From: Amyelois transitella
Taxonomy: Eukaryota; Arthropoda; Insecta; Lepidoptera; Pyralidae
Assembly: GCF_032362555.1 (NCBI RefSeq)
Contig: NC_083534.1
Span: 3,395,001 to 3,459,000, forward strand
Direction: 5' to 3'
Length of the DNA: 64,000 bases
The position numbers and the translations under genes are program-made. Shown here piece by piece: positions 59,101 to 63,420 of the stretch (positions are counted from its first letter, which is position 1; each line of letters starts with the position of its first letter). The notes below the pieces were generated by a model. It saw only the letters and a program-made list of their open reading frames with translations, did no database searches and was not told where the DNA came from.

Positions 59101-62100
59101 CCAGTAACACCCCCTGCTATTTATTTTTTCAATATTTTCAATGTACAGAATTGACCTTTCTACAGATTTATTATATGTATAGATTTTTCAATATTTTCAA
59201 TGTACAGAATTGACCTTTCTACAGATTTATTATATGTATAGATTGGATACAAGGTATCACTTATTGACGTCACATATCACTTAAATATAATTATAACTAC
59301 TACCGCTTCCAAAGCGCATGTGTAGAAGAATTTGTATTGATGCTAAAATTTAGTTTAAGCATATGGTTCTTTAATCATTATAGTGTATAAAAATAAATAT
59401 CTTTTGTATATCAGGCCAAACAAGAAGAGTTATCAGAGATGCAGATTCGTAGGGAGCTGGGCGAGAGGAAACTGTCGGCGGCCGCTCGCGACTCCGAGCT
59501 GAGAGCGGAACAGCTGCAGAGGAGATTGGAGGACGCCACTAACCAGCTGAAACGGTAGGATATTCATTTAATACATGCATACATACACATACATACATAT
59601 ACATACATACATGCATACACATACATACATGCATACATAATAAATAAATAAATATATACGGGACAAATAACACAGATTGAGTTAGCCTCAAGTTAGTTCG
59701 AGACTTGTGTTACGAGACTAACTCAACGATACTATATTTTATAATAAATACTTATATAGATAAACATCCAAAACCCAGGTCAATCAGAAAAAATTCGTTT
59801 CTCATCATGCCCTGGCCGGGATTCGAACCCGGGACCTCCGGTGTCACAGACAAGCGTACTACCGCTGCGCCACAGAGGCCGTCATACATACATACACATA
59901 CATACATACAGATAGCGCCACCTAGTGGTTACCGCGATGGCATTAATGCATTTCCATACAAATTCGTGATCACTCGCTCGACGCGTTTTATCGAGTAAAA
60001 CTAGCACTGACACCTTTGACCTTCATTTATTCCGTAACGTGTATTAGCCTTAACAAGTCTTGAATTAACAACGAATATCGGTGTTATTTAAGATAGATAG
60101 GTAATTTCTCTCGCCCATTCCTCTTTCTCACAATTTGGTATGCCCCACACAATACAAGGTGTCACTTATTGACGTCACATCACTTAAATCTAATTATAAC
60201 TACTACCGCTTCCAAAGCGCACGTGTAGAAGAAGCGGCGGAACAAACTACACTGCAGCATTTACACCGGACGTCAATTTACAAATAAAGATCTCTTAAGT
60301 CTAAAGGACGTCCTGGTAAAGGGTCAGGTCAAAAGTACCCGAAACCACCGAGCTAACCGAGCTTGCATGAAGAGAGTTATGAATGTGGATGAAGCGAAGG
60401 AAGTATGCAGAGATCGTGGCAAGTGGAAGAGGTAGTCTCTGCCTACCCCTCCGGGAAAGAGGCGTGATTTTATGTATGTATGTAAGTCTAAATCGTGGAT
60501 GAATGCACATTGTCTACATTAAAATATATGTATATGAATGATCTTCCCTTTGTGGCTGTCAAGCCCTCTACAAGGTCATTTCTCTTACCAACCGATTTCC
60601 AACTCTCTCTCCTCTTATTTAGTTAGTATCTCTCACAAGTTTCGAATTTAATTCGAGGCTAACTCAATCTGTGTAATCTATCCCTAATTTGTTCTTATAT
60701 TATTTTGCAAGAGTACATCTAGGAGCAGAGACTCCTCTTGATAGCTTGATCATCTTGATAAATAAAACTTGATAATATATAGAACAATATTTTGTTTATT
60801 AATAAAGGAACAAAGTGACGTGTGCACACTTGAATTGGTAATCGTGAACTAAATGAAATGAAATTAAGCAGAAAATTCGATATCGTCAATTACGGTAAAT
60901 TGTACTTTGTACAGTATAAAAACACGGCGACGTAAAAGTTCTCTTTTCTCTCTCTCTCTCCACAGCAAAGAGAAAGAGTACGAGGAGACGATGGACCACC
61001 TCCAGCAGGACATTGACTCCCTGGAGCTGGAGCGTGGAGCGTTACGAGACAAGCTGAAGCTGTACGCTAAGAGAGGTTCTCATCACGGTGAGTTGTTTCT
61101 ATATTGGGTGCTTATTATTAAATTCCATCATCAAGCCAAAAAGCTGAACGTGACCTAACAGTGTCTTCAAGACTTTTGGCTCTGTCTGCCCCGCAAGGTA
61201 TATAGACGTGACTGTATGTATGAATATACATATATATATGTATATATATCAGAAAAAGTTACCTACCCCTCCGGGAAAGAGGCGTGATTTTATGTATGTA
61301 TGTATGTATTTTTGATGGCGTAATTTGAATACTAGAGTAATTTGTATGTAATTTATTTTAATACTGACAACTGAAAATAATGAAACAGTTGAAAAATTTA
61401 AACTAGAAAATTGTCTCCGTATTGCGCGTAACTTTTTTATGTGTGAAACATCATGTTATGCGTAATGAAAATTATGCAAAAAAATGTTATGCTGGTTTTA
61501 TTTTTGTCTTTATGTAAAAACTAGATTTAAATACCTACTGATGGATATTTTCTAGCAATTTTCTTAATTTCTATTACAATCGATGAAAGAGGTATTTCGT
61601 TGCCAATTAATTGATGGATTATGTTAATATATAAAGTTAATTTTATTTTATAGATCTGGCGTTGTTAAGTAAGTCGTTTGTTGAGTGAAAATTGTAACAA
61701 CAAAAATGCAAATCTTACCATAGATTTATTTTTCTATAATTTTGATATATGTCTATGGAAAGAGTTGTGAGAGTGTGTTTATAACGTTAGTTTTCATCTG
61801 AGTGTTACAATGATTTAGTGTCGGCATGCATAAAGATTATTTCAATAAGTATATAAGGAACAGATGACTGATCTTCCGACTTTCTTAAAAAAATAGCTGA
61901 AGTCTCTTATCTTAAATTCTTTTGTACATATGTATATAATGGCGTAAAATTCTGTTCTAAAACAAAATGGAAATTCACATCATTATACATTTCATATTTT
62001 AGAATTTTCAAAGTGAAATGCGCGGGCAAAAGTTTTCTTAATATTTTTATGTCAAACAATTATTATGCGAAACGATCTTTATGCGAACCGTGCCGAAAAT

Positions 62101-63420
62101 TTTAAAACTACGTTGTGTGTGCAGCTACTGCCACGACGCCGGCCAGAGACTACTCACGTAAGATTACCTGTCTCGCTCTAACATGCATGCCTTCCCTTAC
62201 CAACCATAGAGCTTCGAAATTGTCGTATTATTTTCTCTAAAAAAAAAAAACTATAGATGTCAATATTGCTTAAATCCGTCGCTTTATTTAAATTTAAGTC
62301 AAATTTATTAAAGTTAATCTAGTTTATCTTCTAAAGTTTTTTCTCTTCTATACTGTCGCGGCCGTGTATTAATGACTTTTTTTTTCTAATGGTGCCGGGA
62401 ACCACACGGCACTGCCGGGAACCACACGGCACATATATAGTTTTGATAATATAGCCTTAAGTCATGTTTCAATGACATAATATAGTGTTTTAATTTTTAT
62501 AGATTTCTTTTTACGCCAAAGTATAGTGAATTTTATATAATTTCCTACATGTAATGTATAACATTTTGTATACAGCATCGCCCGTTCCGGTGTCCGTCAG
62601 AGATTTCTTACGTAAGATTAATGTTTCAGCGCTAACATGCCTTCCCTTGCTTATTATAGGATGCAATTTAGTTTATTTTTATTTAAAAAAAATCATTAAA
62701 CCTATCTCGGGTATGCCGGAAGAGATTTCTTTAGAAATAGACCAGAAACTATGTACTGTTGTTTCTTGTTTATATCATTCCTATATGTTTTCTGTGTAAA
62801 TGAATTGATTTATAAATAAATGATACCTGGGCGACCGAGCGGTGCTCGGGGTACGTTAACAAATATATACGGAACAATTCACACAGATTGTGTTAACCCC
62901 ATAGTAAGTTCGGGGCTTGTGTGCCGGGATACTTGTTCAACGATACTATATTTTATAATAAATAATGTACTTAGTACACCTAGACATACCTTATCATGCG
63001 ATGCGAAAAACCAAAAGTATTGAATGAAAAAAAAATGCTTCAATAAAATTAAATTGTACAAAGCAATCATGACTTTATTTAGTTACAATATTAGTGTTTT
63101 ATTGGCTTGAAAAGCATGCCGCTGATTCGGCCTCCACCCATAGCTATATATATTGCGGCGACCGCCTCTCATTATTAAGAGCTCTATGACCATCCCGCTT
63201 GCTTGTATACAGACTTATGAACGATTAGATTTGTACTAAAATTTAGACGCAATGTTATTTACTTTTAAAAGTATTTTCGTCGCTTTAATATTTTTAATCT
63301 ACATTATAGACTTGTAAAATTTTGTTAACAAAAAAATATTATTATTTCTAATTCTATAAACATATTGTACGTTTTGCATAGCGGTGGTGACTCCAGCCGT
63401 AACGCCTAAAGAAATTAACC
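25533..63420 (+). CDS. DCTN1: Dynactin subunit 1 (p150Glued), 3' end outside window
   Basis: Twenty core exons, all GT-AG with matching phases, encode about 1,037 residues; up to five microexons can add to this. Order: CAP-Gly domain (residues about 10-70), Ser/Thr-rich linker, first coiled coil (about 180-515), the inter-coil globular region (about 585-865), second coiled coil (about 915-1035). The protein is the largest dynactin arm: it binds microtubules through CAP-Gly and dynein through the coiled coils. Human p150 has about 1,280 residues, so roughly the last 200 lie beyond 64,000. Exon ends are 25706, 26481, 31957, 33708, 35206, 36468, 40184, 40864, 43610, 44225, 46385, 47708, 48373, 49706, 51081, 52846, 53799, 54564, 59554 and 61087, then microexons. 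Confidence 0.96.
26336..26481 (+). CDS. DCTN1: DCTN1 exon 2: end of CAP-Gly and linker
   Basis: Opens [20 protein letters not shown], which closes the CAP-Gly fold, then a Ser/Thr-rich stretch to NRRLS. Phase 2 out at GTACGT. Confidence 0.95.
27258..27311 (+). CDS. DCTN1: DCTN1 candidate microexon a (linker)
   Basis: 54 nt, phase 2 in and out, adding [18 protein letters not shown] Ser/Pro/Arg-rich insert at this place fits the alternatively spliced basic linker of p150. The acceptor (GATAAG) is weak, and the donor is GTACAC. Confidence 0.5.
27815..27847 (+). CDS. DCTN1: DCTN1 candidate microexon b (basic linker)
   Basis: 33 nt, phase 2 in and out, TTGCTAG acceptor and GTGAGT donor, adding [10 protein letters not shown]. 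Basic microexons at this spot in vertebrate p150 tune microtubule binding. Confidence 0.6.
27848..30288 (+). other. DCTN1 intron, AT-rich
   Basis: No further exon was recognised. It contains scattered TTATGCGAAA-type motifs near 30080 and runs of T. Confidence 0.5.
30289..30553 (+). repeat. R1 element, full length
   Basis: GCCGTGTGGTTCCCGGCACC to an (ATGT)n tail. Confidence 0.92.
30631..30880 (-). repeat. R1 element, full length, inverted
   Basis: Lies opposed to the 30289 copy with about 78 bp between the tails. Confidence 0.92.
31121..31205 (-). repeat. R1 tail fragment
   Basis: (ACAT)n followed by GCGGGGTAGACAGAGCCCGC and GGCCACGTTCA. Confidence 0.75.
31376..31815. repeat. GC-richer unclassified repeat, probably a degraded retroelement
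   Basis: Sharply higher GC than the surrounding intron, with GGCCCTTCAGGCCCCGCCAC and GCCCTTCAGGCG near its end and an A-rich stretch. Short frames such as [16 protein letters not shown] are readable but broken. It ends 33 bp before a DCTN1 exon. Confidence 0.35.
31849..31957 (+). CDS. DCTN1: DCTN1 exon: Ser-rich linker
   Basis: CTTGTAG acceptor, GTAAGT donor. Encodes [20 protein letters not shown] through [13 protein letters not shown], likely phosphorylated linker. Phase 2 in, 0 out. Confidence 0.9.
32297..32463 (+). repeat. R1 element, 3' part
   Basis: From AAACTTGGGATTCTTCTTTT to the GTGATTGTATGTATG tail. Confidence 0.85.
32850..32990 (+). repeat. R2-related element
   Basis: GCGCAGTTTGTTACCGCTTC, CGGAAGCGGCAGTAAACTTA and CCACGTCAATCAATG define a sister subfamily of R2, also at 48502. 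Confidence 0.7.
33014..33212 (+). mobile_element. RTE-like LINE 3' end
   Basis: Encodes the end of the LINE ORF ([18 protein letters not shown] to SAYPSGKEA), followed by GGCGTGATTTTATGTATATA. Confidence 0.85.
33329..33572 (+). repeat. R1 element
   Basis: The hairpin is partly lost. It ends in (ATGT)n 22 bp before a DCTN1 exon. Confidence 0.9.
33595..33708 (+). CDS. DCTN1: DCTN1 exon: Pro/Thr linker
   Basis: TTGGCAG acceptor, GTGAGT donor. 38 codons, [20 protein letters not shown] to MANLQAQQE. Confidence 0.9.
34211..34312 (-). repeat. R1 hairpin-end fragment
   Basis: TATAAGCCTATCCCTTAGTC to GGTGCCGAAAACCACACGGC. Confidence 0.8.
34482..34820 (+). mobile_element. SINE, diverged copy
   Basis: The B box GGGTTCGAATCC is intact and the A box is altered. 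The body is diverged and interrupted, with an R1 tail piece following at about 34850-34911. Confidence 0.75.
35009..35206 (+). CDS. DCTN1: DCTN1 exon: start of first coiled coil
   Basis: TTTTAAG acceptor, weak GTTTGA donor. 66 codons opening [20 protein letters not shown], with clear heptads. Confidence 0.93.
35297..35535 (+). mobile_element. SINE, full length
   Basis: A box TGGCGCAGCGGTAGTAC and B box GGGTTCGAATCC, with the complete body. Confidence 0.92.
35665..35906 (-). repeat. R1 element
   Basis: Diverged full-length copy. The hairpin end reads GGTGTCGGGAACAGCACGGC. Confidence 0.85.
35930..36172 (-). repeat. R1 element
   Basis: Tail, body and a truncated hairpin end. Shares with the 35665 copy the rare TTTTACAAAATCCACGGGAA variant, so the two probably duplicated together. 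Confidence 0.85.
36258..36468 (+). CDS. DCTN1: DCTN1 exon: coiled coil 1
   Basis: Encodes [20 protein letters not shown], then [20 protein letters not shown], a stretch almost invariant in p150 proteins. Phase 1 out at GTGAGT. Confidence 0.96.
36697..36845 (-). repeat. R1 element, hairpin half
   Basis: GACAGGCTGCTAGCCCGTCG to GGTGCCGTGAACCACACGGC. Confidence 0.85.
37062..37240 (+). repeat. SINE body, diverged and headless
   Basis: GGTCTTGGATGTTTATATAT and ACACAAGTCTCGAAATTACT mark it. Confidence 0.6.
37600..37645. repeat. (TA)n microsatellite
   Basis: Uninterrupted TA run followed by TATAATATATAATAT. Confidence 0.9.
38048..38185 (-). mobile_element. RTE-like LINE 3' fragment
   Basis: Inverse of the LINE end, with AGATCGTGGCAAGTGGAAAG and GTCAAGAGTACCCGAAATCG. 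It directly abuts the satellite. Confidence 0.75.
38188..40013. repeat. 116/137-bp tandem satellite
   Basis: About 14 units. The first block has a 116-bp period (for example 38308, 38424, 38540). From about 38880 the period is 137 bp because of an added CGTCCACTACCTTAACATAC segment. Units contain CACGTGTTAA, CTCCTCCCTCCCAA and ACACGTGTGACGTGTTAAC. The plus strand is poor in G apart from ACGTG and GACAGACGGAC. The array ends 28 bp before the DCTN1 exon at 40042. Frames inside it are open only because the unit has few stops. Confidence 0.96.
40042..40184 (+). CDS. DCTN1: DCTN1 exon: coiled coil 1
   Basis: CTGATAG acceptor, GTAAGT donor. Encodes [20 protein letters not shown] and [19 protein letters not shown]. 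Phase 1 in, 0 out. Confidence 0.95.
40685..40864 (+). CDS. DCTN1: DCTN1 exon: coiled coil 1, parent of the repeat array
   Basis: TTACCAG acceptor, GTGAGA donor. 60 codons, [20 protein letters not shown] to [17 protein letters not shown]. The last 31 or so codons and the following intron start are copied in the array at 40865-42361. Confidence 0.95.
40865..42361 (+). repeat. Tandem array of an exon-plus-donor unit (149/181 bp)
   Basis: Nine copies follow the parent exon and end with GAGGACCAG|GTGAGAGGG at 41013, 41162, 41343, 41492, 41641, 41790, 41939, 42088 and 42269. Spacing is 149 bp except two of 181 bp (copies ending 41343 and 42269), which carry 32 extra intronic bases. A tenth degenerate piece runs to about 42361. 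Seven of nine copies have an AG acceptor followed by 35-36 open codons in phase 0. The copy ending 41492 has TAA and no acceptor, and the copy ending 41939 has an in-frame TAG. Confidence 0.95.
42408..42549 (+). repeat. R2 SINE-like element
   Basis: Full copy, TGCTGCAGTGTAGTTTGTTC to (TATTC)n. Confidence 0.88.
42550..43475 (+). other. DCTN1 intron
   Basis: Begins with a Helitron-like or LINE-tail fragment (CTAATCGGTCCAGCGGTTTA). Nothing coding was recognised until the next exon. Confidence 0.5.
43476..43610 (+). CDS. DCTN1: DCTN1 exon: coiled coil 1
   Basis: CATCAG acceptor, GTAGGT donor. 45 codons, [20 protein letters not shown] to [10 protein letters not shown]. Phase 0 in and out. Confidence 0.95.
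43757..43886 (-). repeat. R1 tail half fused to a SINE
   Basis: GTATCCCTTACGGGGTAGAC to AAAAGAAGAATCCCGG. Its break at AATCCCGG is shared with the SINE B-box region, so the two recombined or one inserted there. Confidence 0.8.
43887..44050 (+). mobile_element. SINE body, headless
   Basis: From GGTCAGGGCATGATGAGAAA to TCAATCAGTGTAATTTATCC. Confidence 0.85.
44093..44225 (+). CDS. DCTN1: DCTN1 exon: end of coiled coil 1
   Basis: TATCCAG acceptor, GTGACT donor. Encodes [20 protein letters not shown] to LKNQVESKQ. Phase 1 out. Confidence 0.95.
44254..44463 (+). mobile_element. Helitron, third subfamily
   Basis: TCTACACTAATATTATAAAG start, GTTTGCCGGGTCAGCTAG end before T, 210 bp. It starts 28 bp after an exon donor. 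Confidence 0.8.
44490..44637 (+). repeat. R1 element with internal deletion
   Basis: GTGCCGTGTGGTTCCCGGCAC to GATTGAATTGAGATTCAAC, joined to the LINE tail. Confidence 0.85.
44636..45712 (-). mobile_element. RTE-like LINE, 3' half with reverse transcriptase ORF
   Basis: An open frame of about 340 LINE-derived codons encodes the reverse transcriptase from [18 protein letters not shown] through the catalytic YADD ([14 protein letters not shown]), [39 protein letters not shown] and [17 protein letters not shown], ending SAYPSGKEA. The 3' UTR is very short, with a GGGGTAGGCAG hairpin region and an (ATGT)n tail at 44636. The 5' part, with endonuclease and early RT motifs, is missing. At about 45700 it joins R1 sequence, which adds false N-terminal codons. 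There is no stop inside, so the insertion is recent. Confidence 0.9.
45861..46139 (-). repeat. R1 element, full length
   Basis: Hairpin end GGTGCCGGGAACCACACGGC lies 36 bp before a DCTN1 exon. Confidence 0.92.
46176..46385 (+). CDS. DCTN1: DCTN1 exon: linker between coils
   Basis: CATCACAG acceptor, GTGAGG donor. Encodes [20 protein letters not shown] then [20 protein letters not shown]. Phases 1 in, 1 out. Confidence 0.94.
46386..46804 (+). other. DCTN1 intron, AT-rich
   Basis: No feature recognised. Confidence 0.6.
46805..47076 (+). mobile_element. Helitron, full-length short copy
   Basis: TCTATACTAATGTTATGAAA start, GGGAACAGCTAG end before T, 272 bp. Confidence 0.9.
47518..47708 (+). 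CDS. DCTN1: DCTN1 exon: inter-coil globular region
   Basis: CATCAAG acceptor, GTATCT donor. Encodes [20 protein letters not shown] to [14 protein letters not shown], as in the p150 globular segment. Confidence 0.95.
47877..48134 (-). repeat. R1 element, full length
   Basis: Complete tail-to-hairpin copy, 77 bp before a DCTN1 exon. Confidence 0.92.
48211..48373 (+). CDS. DCTN1: DCTN1 exon: globular region
   Basis: CCCTCAG acceptor, GTGAGT donor. Encodes [20 protein letters not shown] to [14 protein letters not shown]. Phase 1 out. Confidence 0.94.
48430..48778 (+). mobile_element. SINE split by a nested R2-related element
   Basis: SINE body AAAGAACTTTTTCTGATTGG to AAGTATTTATTATA, then the R2-related insert (48502-48690), then the SINE resumes AAAATATCATATCGTCGAGT. 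The insert must be younger than the SINE. Confidence 0.85.
48795..48935 (+). repeat. R3 interspersed repeat
   Basis: Fourth long R3 copy, truncated at both ends. Confidence 0.75.
49260..49518 (+). repeat. R1 element, full length
   Basis: Ends in GTATGCATGTATG, 30 bp before a DCTN1 exon. Confidence 0.92.
49549..49706 (+). CDS. DCTN1: DCTN1 exon: globular region, extremely GC-rich
   Basis: GTGCCCCAG acceptor, GTAGGT donor. Encodes [20 protein letters not shown] to [10 protein letters not shown], with almost every third base G or C and many GCG codons. Phase 1 in, 0 out. Confidence 0.94.
49707..50640 (+). other. DCTN1 intron with TTATGCCAAA-type repeat
   Basis: Direct repeats of GCATAG.TACCTTTGTTTAGCC (about 49830 and 49890) and scattered TATGCCAAA motifs (50210-50290) suggest a degraded transposon family also seen near 27465, 30075, 61450 and 62060. 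Confidence 0.5.
50673..50950 (+). repeat. 139-bp tandem duplication of a splice acceptor
   Basis: 50673-50811 and 50812-50950 are near-identical and both contain CTCGTCTCGCAG followed by CCGTC. The second copy is the true acceptor (AG at 50939-50940). Confidence 0.95.
50941..51081 (+). CDS. DCTN1: DCTN1 exon: globular region
   Basis: Encodes [20 protein letters not shown] to [18 protein letters not shown], 47 codons, phase 0 in and out. Donor GTAATG. Confidence 0.94.
51102..51330. repeat. ACAT-rich minisatellite
   Basis: Imperfect units of CATAAATTACCATACACATA and (CATA)n fused to the tail of the R1 copy that follows. Confidence 0.9.
51325..51535 (-). repeat. R1 element
   Basis: Tail and body to CCATGGGAGAGA. 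The hairpin end is missing. Confidence 0.88.
51829..52060 (+). mobile_element. SINE, full length
   Basis: Head with TGGCGCAGCGGTAGTGC and GGGTTCGAATCC, with the complete body. Confidence 0.92.
52370..52637 (+). repeat. R1 element, full length
   Basis: Complete, with an (ATGT)n tail ending 24 bp before a DCTN1 exon. Confidence 0.93.
52661..52846 (+). CDS. DCTN1: DCTN1 exon: globular region, extremely GC-rich
   Basis: CCCGCCAG acceptor, GTATGG donor. Encodes [20 protein letters not shown] to [11 protein letters not shown], Ala/Arg-rich. Phase 0 in and out. Confidence 0.94.
53007..53162 (+). repeat. R2 SINE-like element
   Basis: Full copy with a (TATTC)n tail. Confidence 0.9.
53310..53512 (-). 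repeat. R1 element
   Basis: Diverged; tail to TTACGACATCCATGA. The hairpin end is lost. Confidence 0.85.
53514..53650 (+). repeat. Duplicated tail of the R2-related element
   Basis: GACAATTATTAAGCGATATA to AATAAAAATTTTGAATTTT occurs twice in tandem, ending 18 bp before an exon. Confidence 0.85.
53668..53799 (+). CDS. DCTN1: DCTN1 exon: globular region end
   Basis: GTTACAG acceptor, GTGAGT donor. 44 codons, [20 protein letters not shown] to SHTNVVQEK. Confidence 0.94.
53829..53896 (+). mobile_element. RTE-like LINE 3' tail
   Basis: GTGGAAAGAGGTAGTCTCTG to (ATGT)n, meeting an inverted R1 tail head-on. Confidence 0.8.
53897..54075 (-). repeat. R1 element
   Basis: Tail half and body to CTTTAGTCGC. 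Truncated. Confidence 0.85.
54118..54345 (+). repeat. R1 element
   Basis: GTGCCGTGTGGTTCCCGGCAC to GTGACTATATGTATG, with a short deletion. Confidence 0.9.
54442..54564 (+). CDS. DCTN1: DCTN1 exon: start of coiled coil 2
   Basis: TTCCCAG acceptor, GTGAGC donor. 41 codons, [20 protein letters not shown] to VKELRKALK. Confidence 0.95.
54593..54788 (+). mobile_element. Helitron, second subfamily
   Basis: TCCTACTACTATTAAAAGGC start, GGGCGGCCTCTAG end, 196 bp, 28 bp after an exon donor. Confidence 0.85.
54945..55258. repeat. Diverged inverted repeat, left copy
   Basis: AGCTACATTAATTCCCATCA to AAGCGTCATAATATGCAT. Its inverse is at 58451-58753, about 3.2 kb away. The two differ by many substitutions and small indels. 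Confidence 0.9.
55427..56035 (+). pseudogene. Retroelement polymerase C-terminal fragment, broken
   Basis: Encodes [47 protein letters not shown] and [10 protein letters not shown], then after a frame change [38 protein letters not shown] and a stop near 56033. This zinc-binding CG..HG..C tail is common at the end of retroelement polymerases in invertebrates. A central piece is deleted and the frame shifts. Confidence 0.75.
56099..56150. repeat. (GTAT)n microsatellite
   Basis: Nearly pure tetranucleotide repeat, probably the tail of the preceding retroelement. Confidence 0.9.
57071..57119 (+). CDS. THAP-type zinc finger first exon, probably of a P-like transposon
   Basis: ATG at 57071 opens [17 protein letters not shown], then a GTATGT donor. 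CCVPGC near the N-terminus is the hallmark start of THAP C2CH fingers. It lies inside a DCTN1 intron, same strand. No second finger exon (with the later C and H and the AVPTIF-like end) was found nearby, so this is probably a broken or internally deleted transposase gene. Confidence 0.5.
57285..57435 (-). repeat. R1 element, tail part
   Basis: (ACAT)n to CATCGCCTTAAAAAGAATCA. Inserted between the THAP-like exon and the ORF that follows. Confidence 0.85.
57436..57591 (+). pseudogene. Terminal ORF fragment after the THAP-like exon
   Basis: A 51-codon open stretch ending [21 protein letters not shown] then [20 protein letters not shown]. It is protein-like in composition and could be the C-terminus of the same transposase. 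I do not recognise a family from it. Confidence 0.35.
57653..58176. repeat. 225-bp inverted repeat with 74-bp loop
   Basis: 57653-57877 is the reverse complement of 57952-58176. The arms read as identical by eye over the full length. The inner ends are GCGTGGGGTGC and GCACCCCACGC. The outer arm part also holds a direct repeat of AACTAAAAAACTAC.CG-TTTTATTGC with the sequence just upstream (57596-57652). Confidence 0.95.
58451..58753. repeat. Diverged inverted repeat, right copy
   Basis: Partner of 54945-55258. Confidence 0.9.
59126..59243. repeat. 59-bp direct duplication
   Basis: TTTTTCAATATTTTCAATGT to TTATATGTATAGA occurs twice, second copy from 59185, at the end of a retroelement-like tail. 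Confidence 0.9.
59243..59335 (-). repeat. R2 element, partial
   Basis: GATACAAGGTATCACTTATT to AAAGCGCATGTGTAGAAGAA. Confidence 0.85.
59415..59554 (+). CDS. DCTN1: DCTN1 exon: coiled coil 2
   Basis: ATATCAG acceptor, GTAGGA donor. Encodes [20 protein letters not shown] to [13 protein letters not shown]. Phase 2 out. The intron before it is 4.85 kb, the longest here. Confidence 0.95.
59650..59884 (-). mobile_element. SINE, inverted full copy
   Basis: tRNA-like head at 59884, flanked on both sides by (ACAT)n. Confidence 0.92.
60155..60290 (-). repeat. R2 element, inverted
   Basis: ACAAGGTGTCACTTATTGAC to CTACACTGCAGCATTTACAC. Confidence 0.88.
60303..60485 (+). mobile_element. RTE-like LINE 3' end
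   Basis: End of the LINE ORF ([13 protein letters not shown]), with a small duplication (CCGAGCTAACCGAGCTTGC) and an (ATGT)n tail. Confidence 0.85.
60966..61087 (+). CDS. DCTN1: DCTN1 exon: coiled coil 2 end
   Basis: (TC)n CACAG acceptor, GTGAGT donor. Encodes [20 protein letters not shown] to [12 protein letters not shown]. Phase 2 in, 1 out. Confidence 0.95.
61119..61225 (+). repeat. R1 element, 3' part
   Basis: ATTCCATCATCAAGCCAAAA to GTGACTGTATGTATG. Confidence 0.8.
61262..61310 (+). mobile_element. RTE-like LINE 3' tail
   Basis: CTACCCCTCCGGGAAAGAGG then the (ATGT)n tail. Confidence 0.7.
62125..62157 (+). CDS. DCTN1: DCTN1 candidate microexon c
   Basis: 33 nt between TGTGCAG and GTAAGA, phase 1 in and out, encoding [10 protein letters not shown] after a split Ala. 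Its downstream intron start resembles that of microexon d. Confidence 0.7.
62392..62433 (-). repeat. R1 hairpin end, doubled
   Basis: TGCCGGGAACCACACGGCAC occurs twice in direct succession with nothing else of R1. Confidence 0.8.
62576..62611 (+). CDS. DCTN1: DCTN1 candidate microexon d
   Basis: 36 nt between ATACAG and GTAAGA, phase 1 in and out, encoding [17 protein letters not shown] matches the end of microexon c. Confidence 0.7.
62845..62990 (-). repeat. SINE 3' fragment, diverged
   Basis: ATATACGGAACAATTCACAC to TATTTTATAATAAATAATG. Confidence 0.6.
63382..63420 (+). CDS. DCTN1: DCTN1 candidate microexon e
   Basis: 39 nt between TTTGCATAG and GTAAGA, phase 1 in and out, encoding [12 protein letters not shown]. 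Same C|GTAAGAT junction as c and d. Confidence 0.65.
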
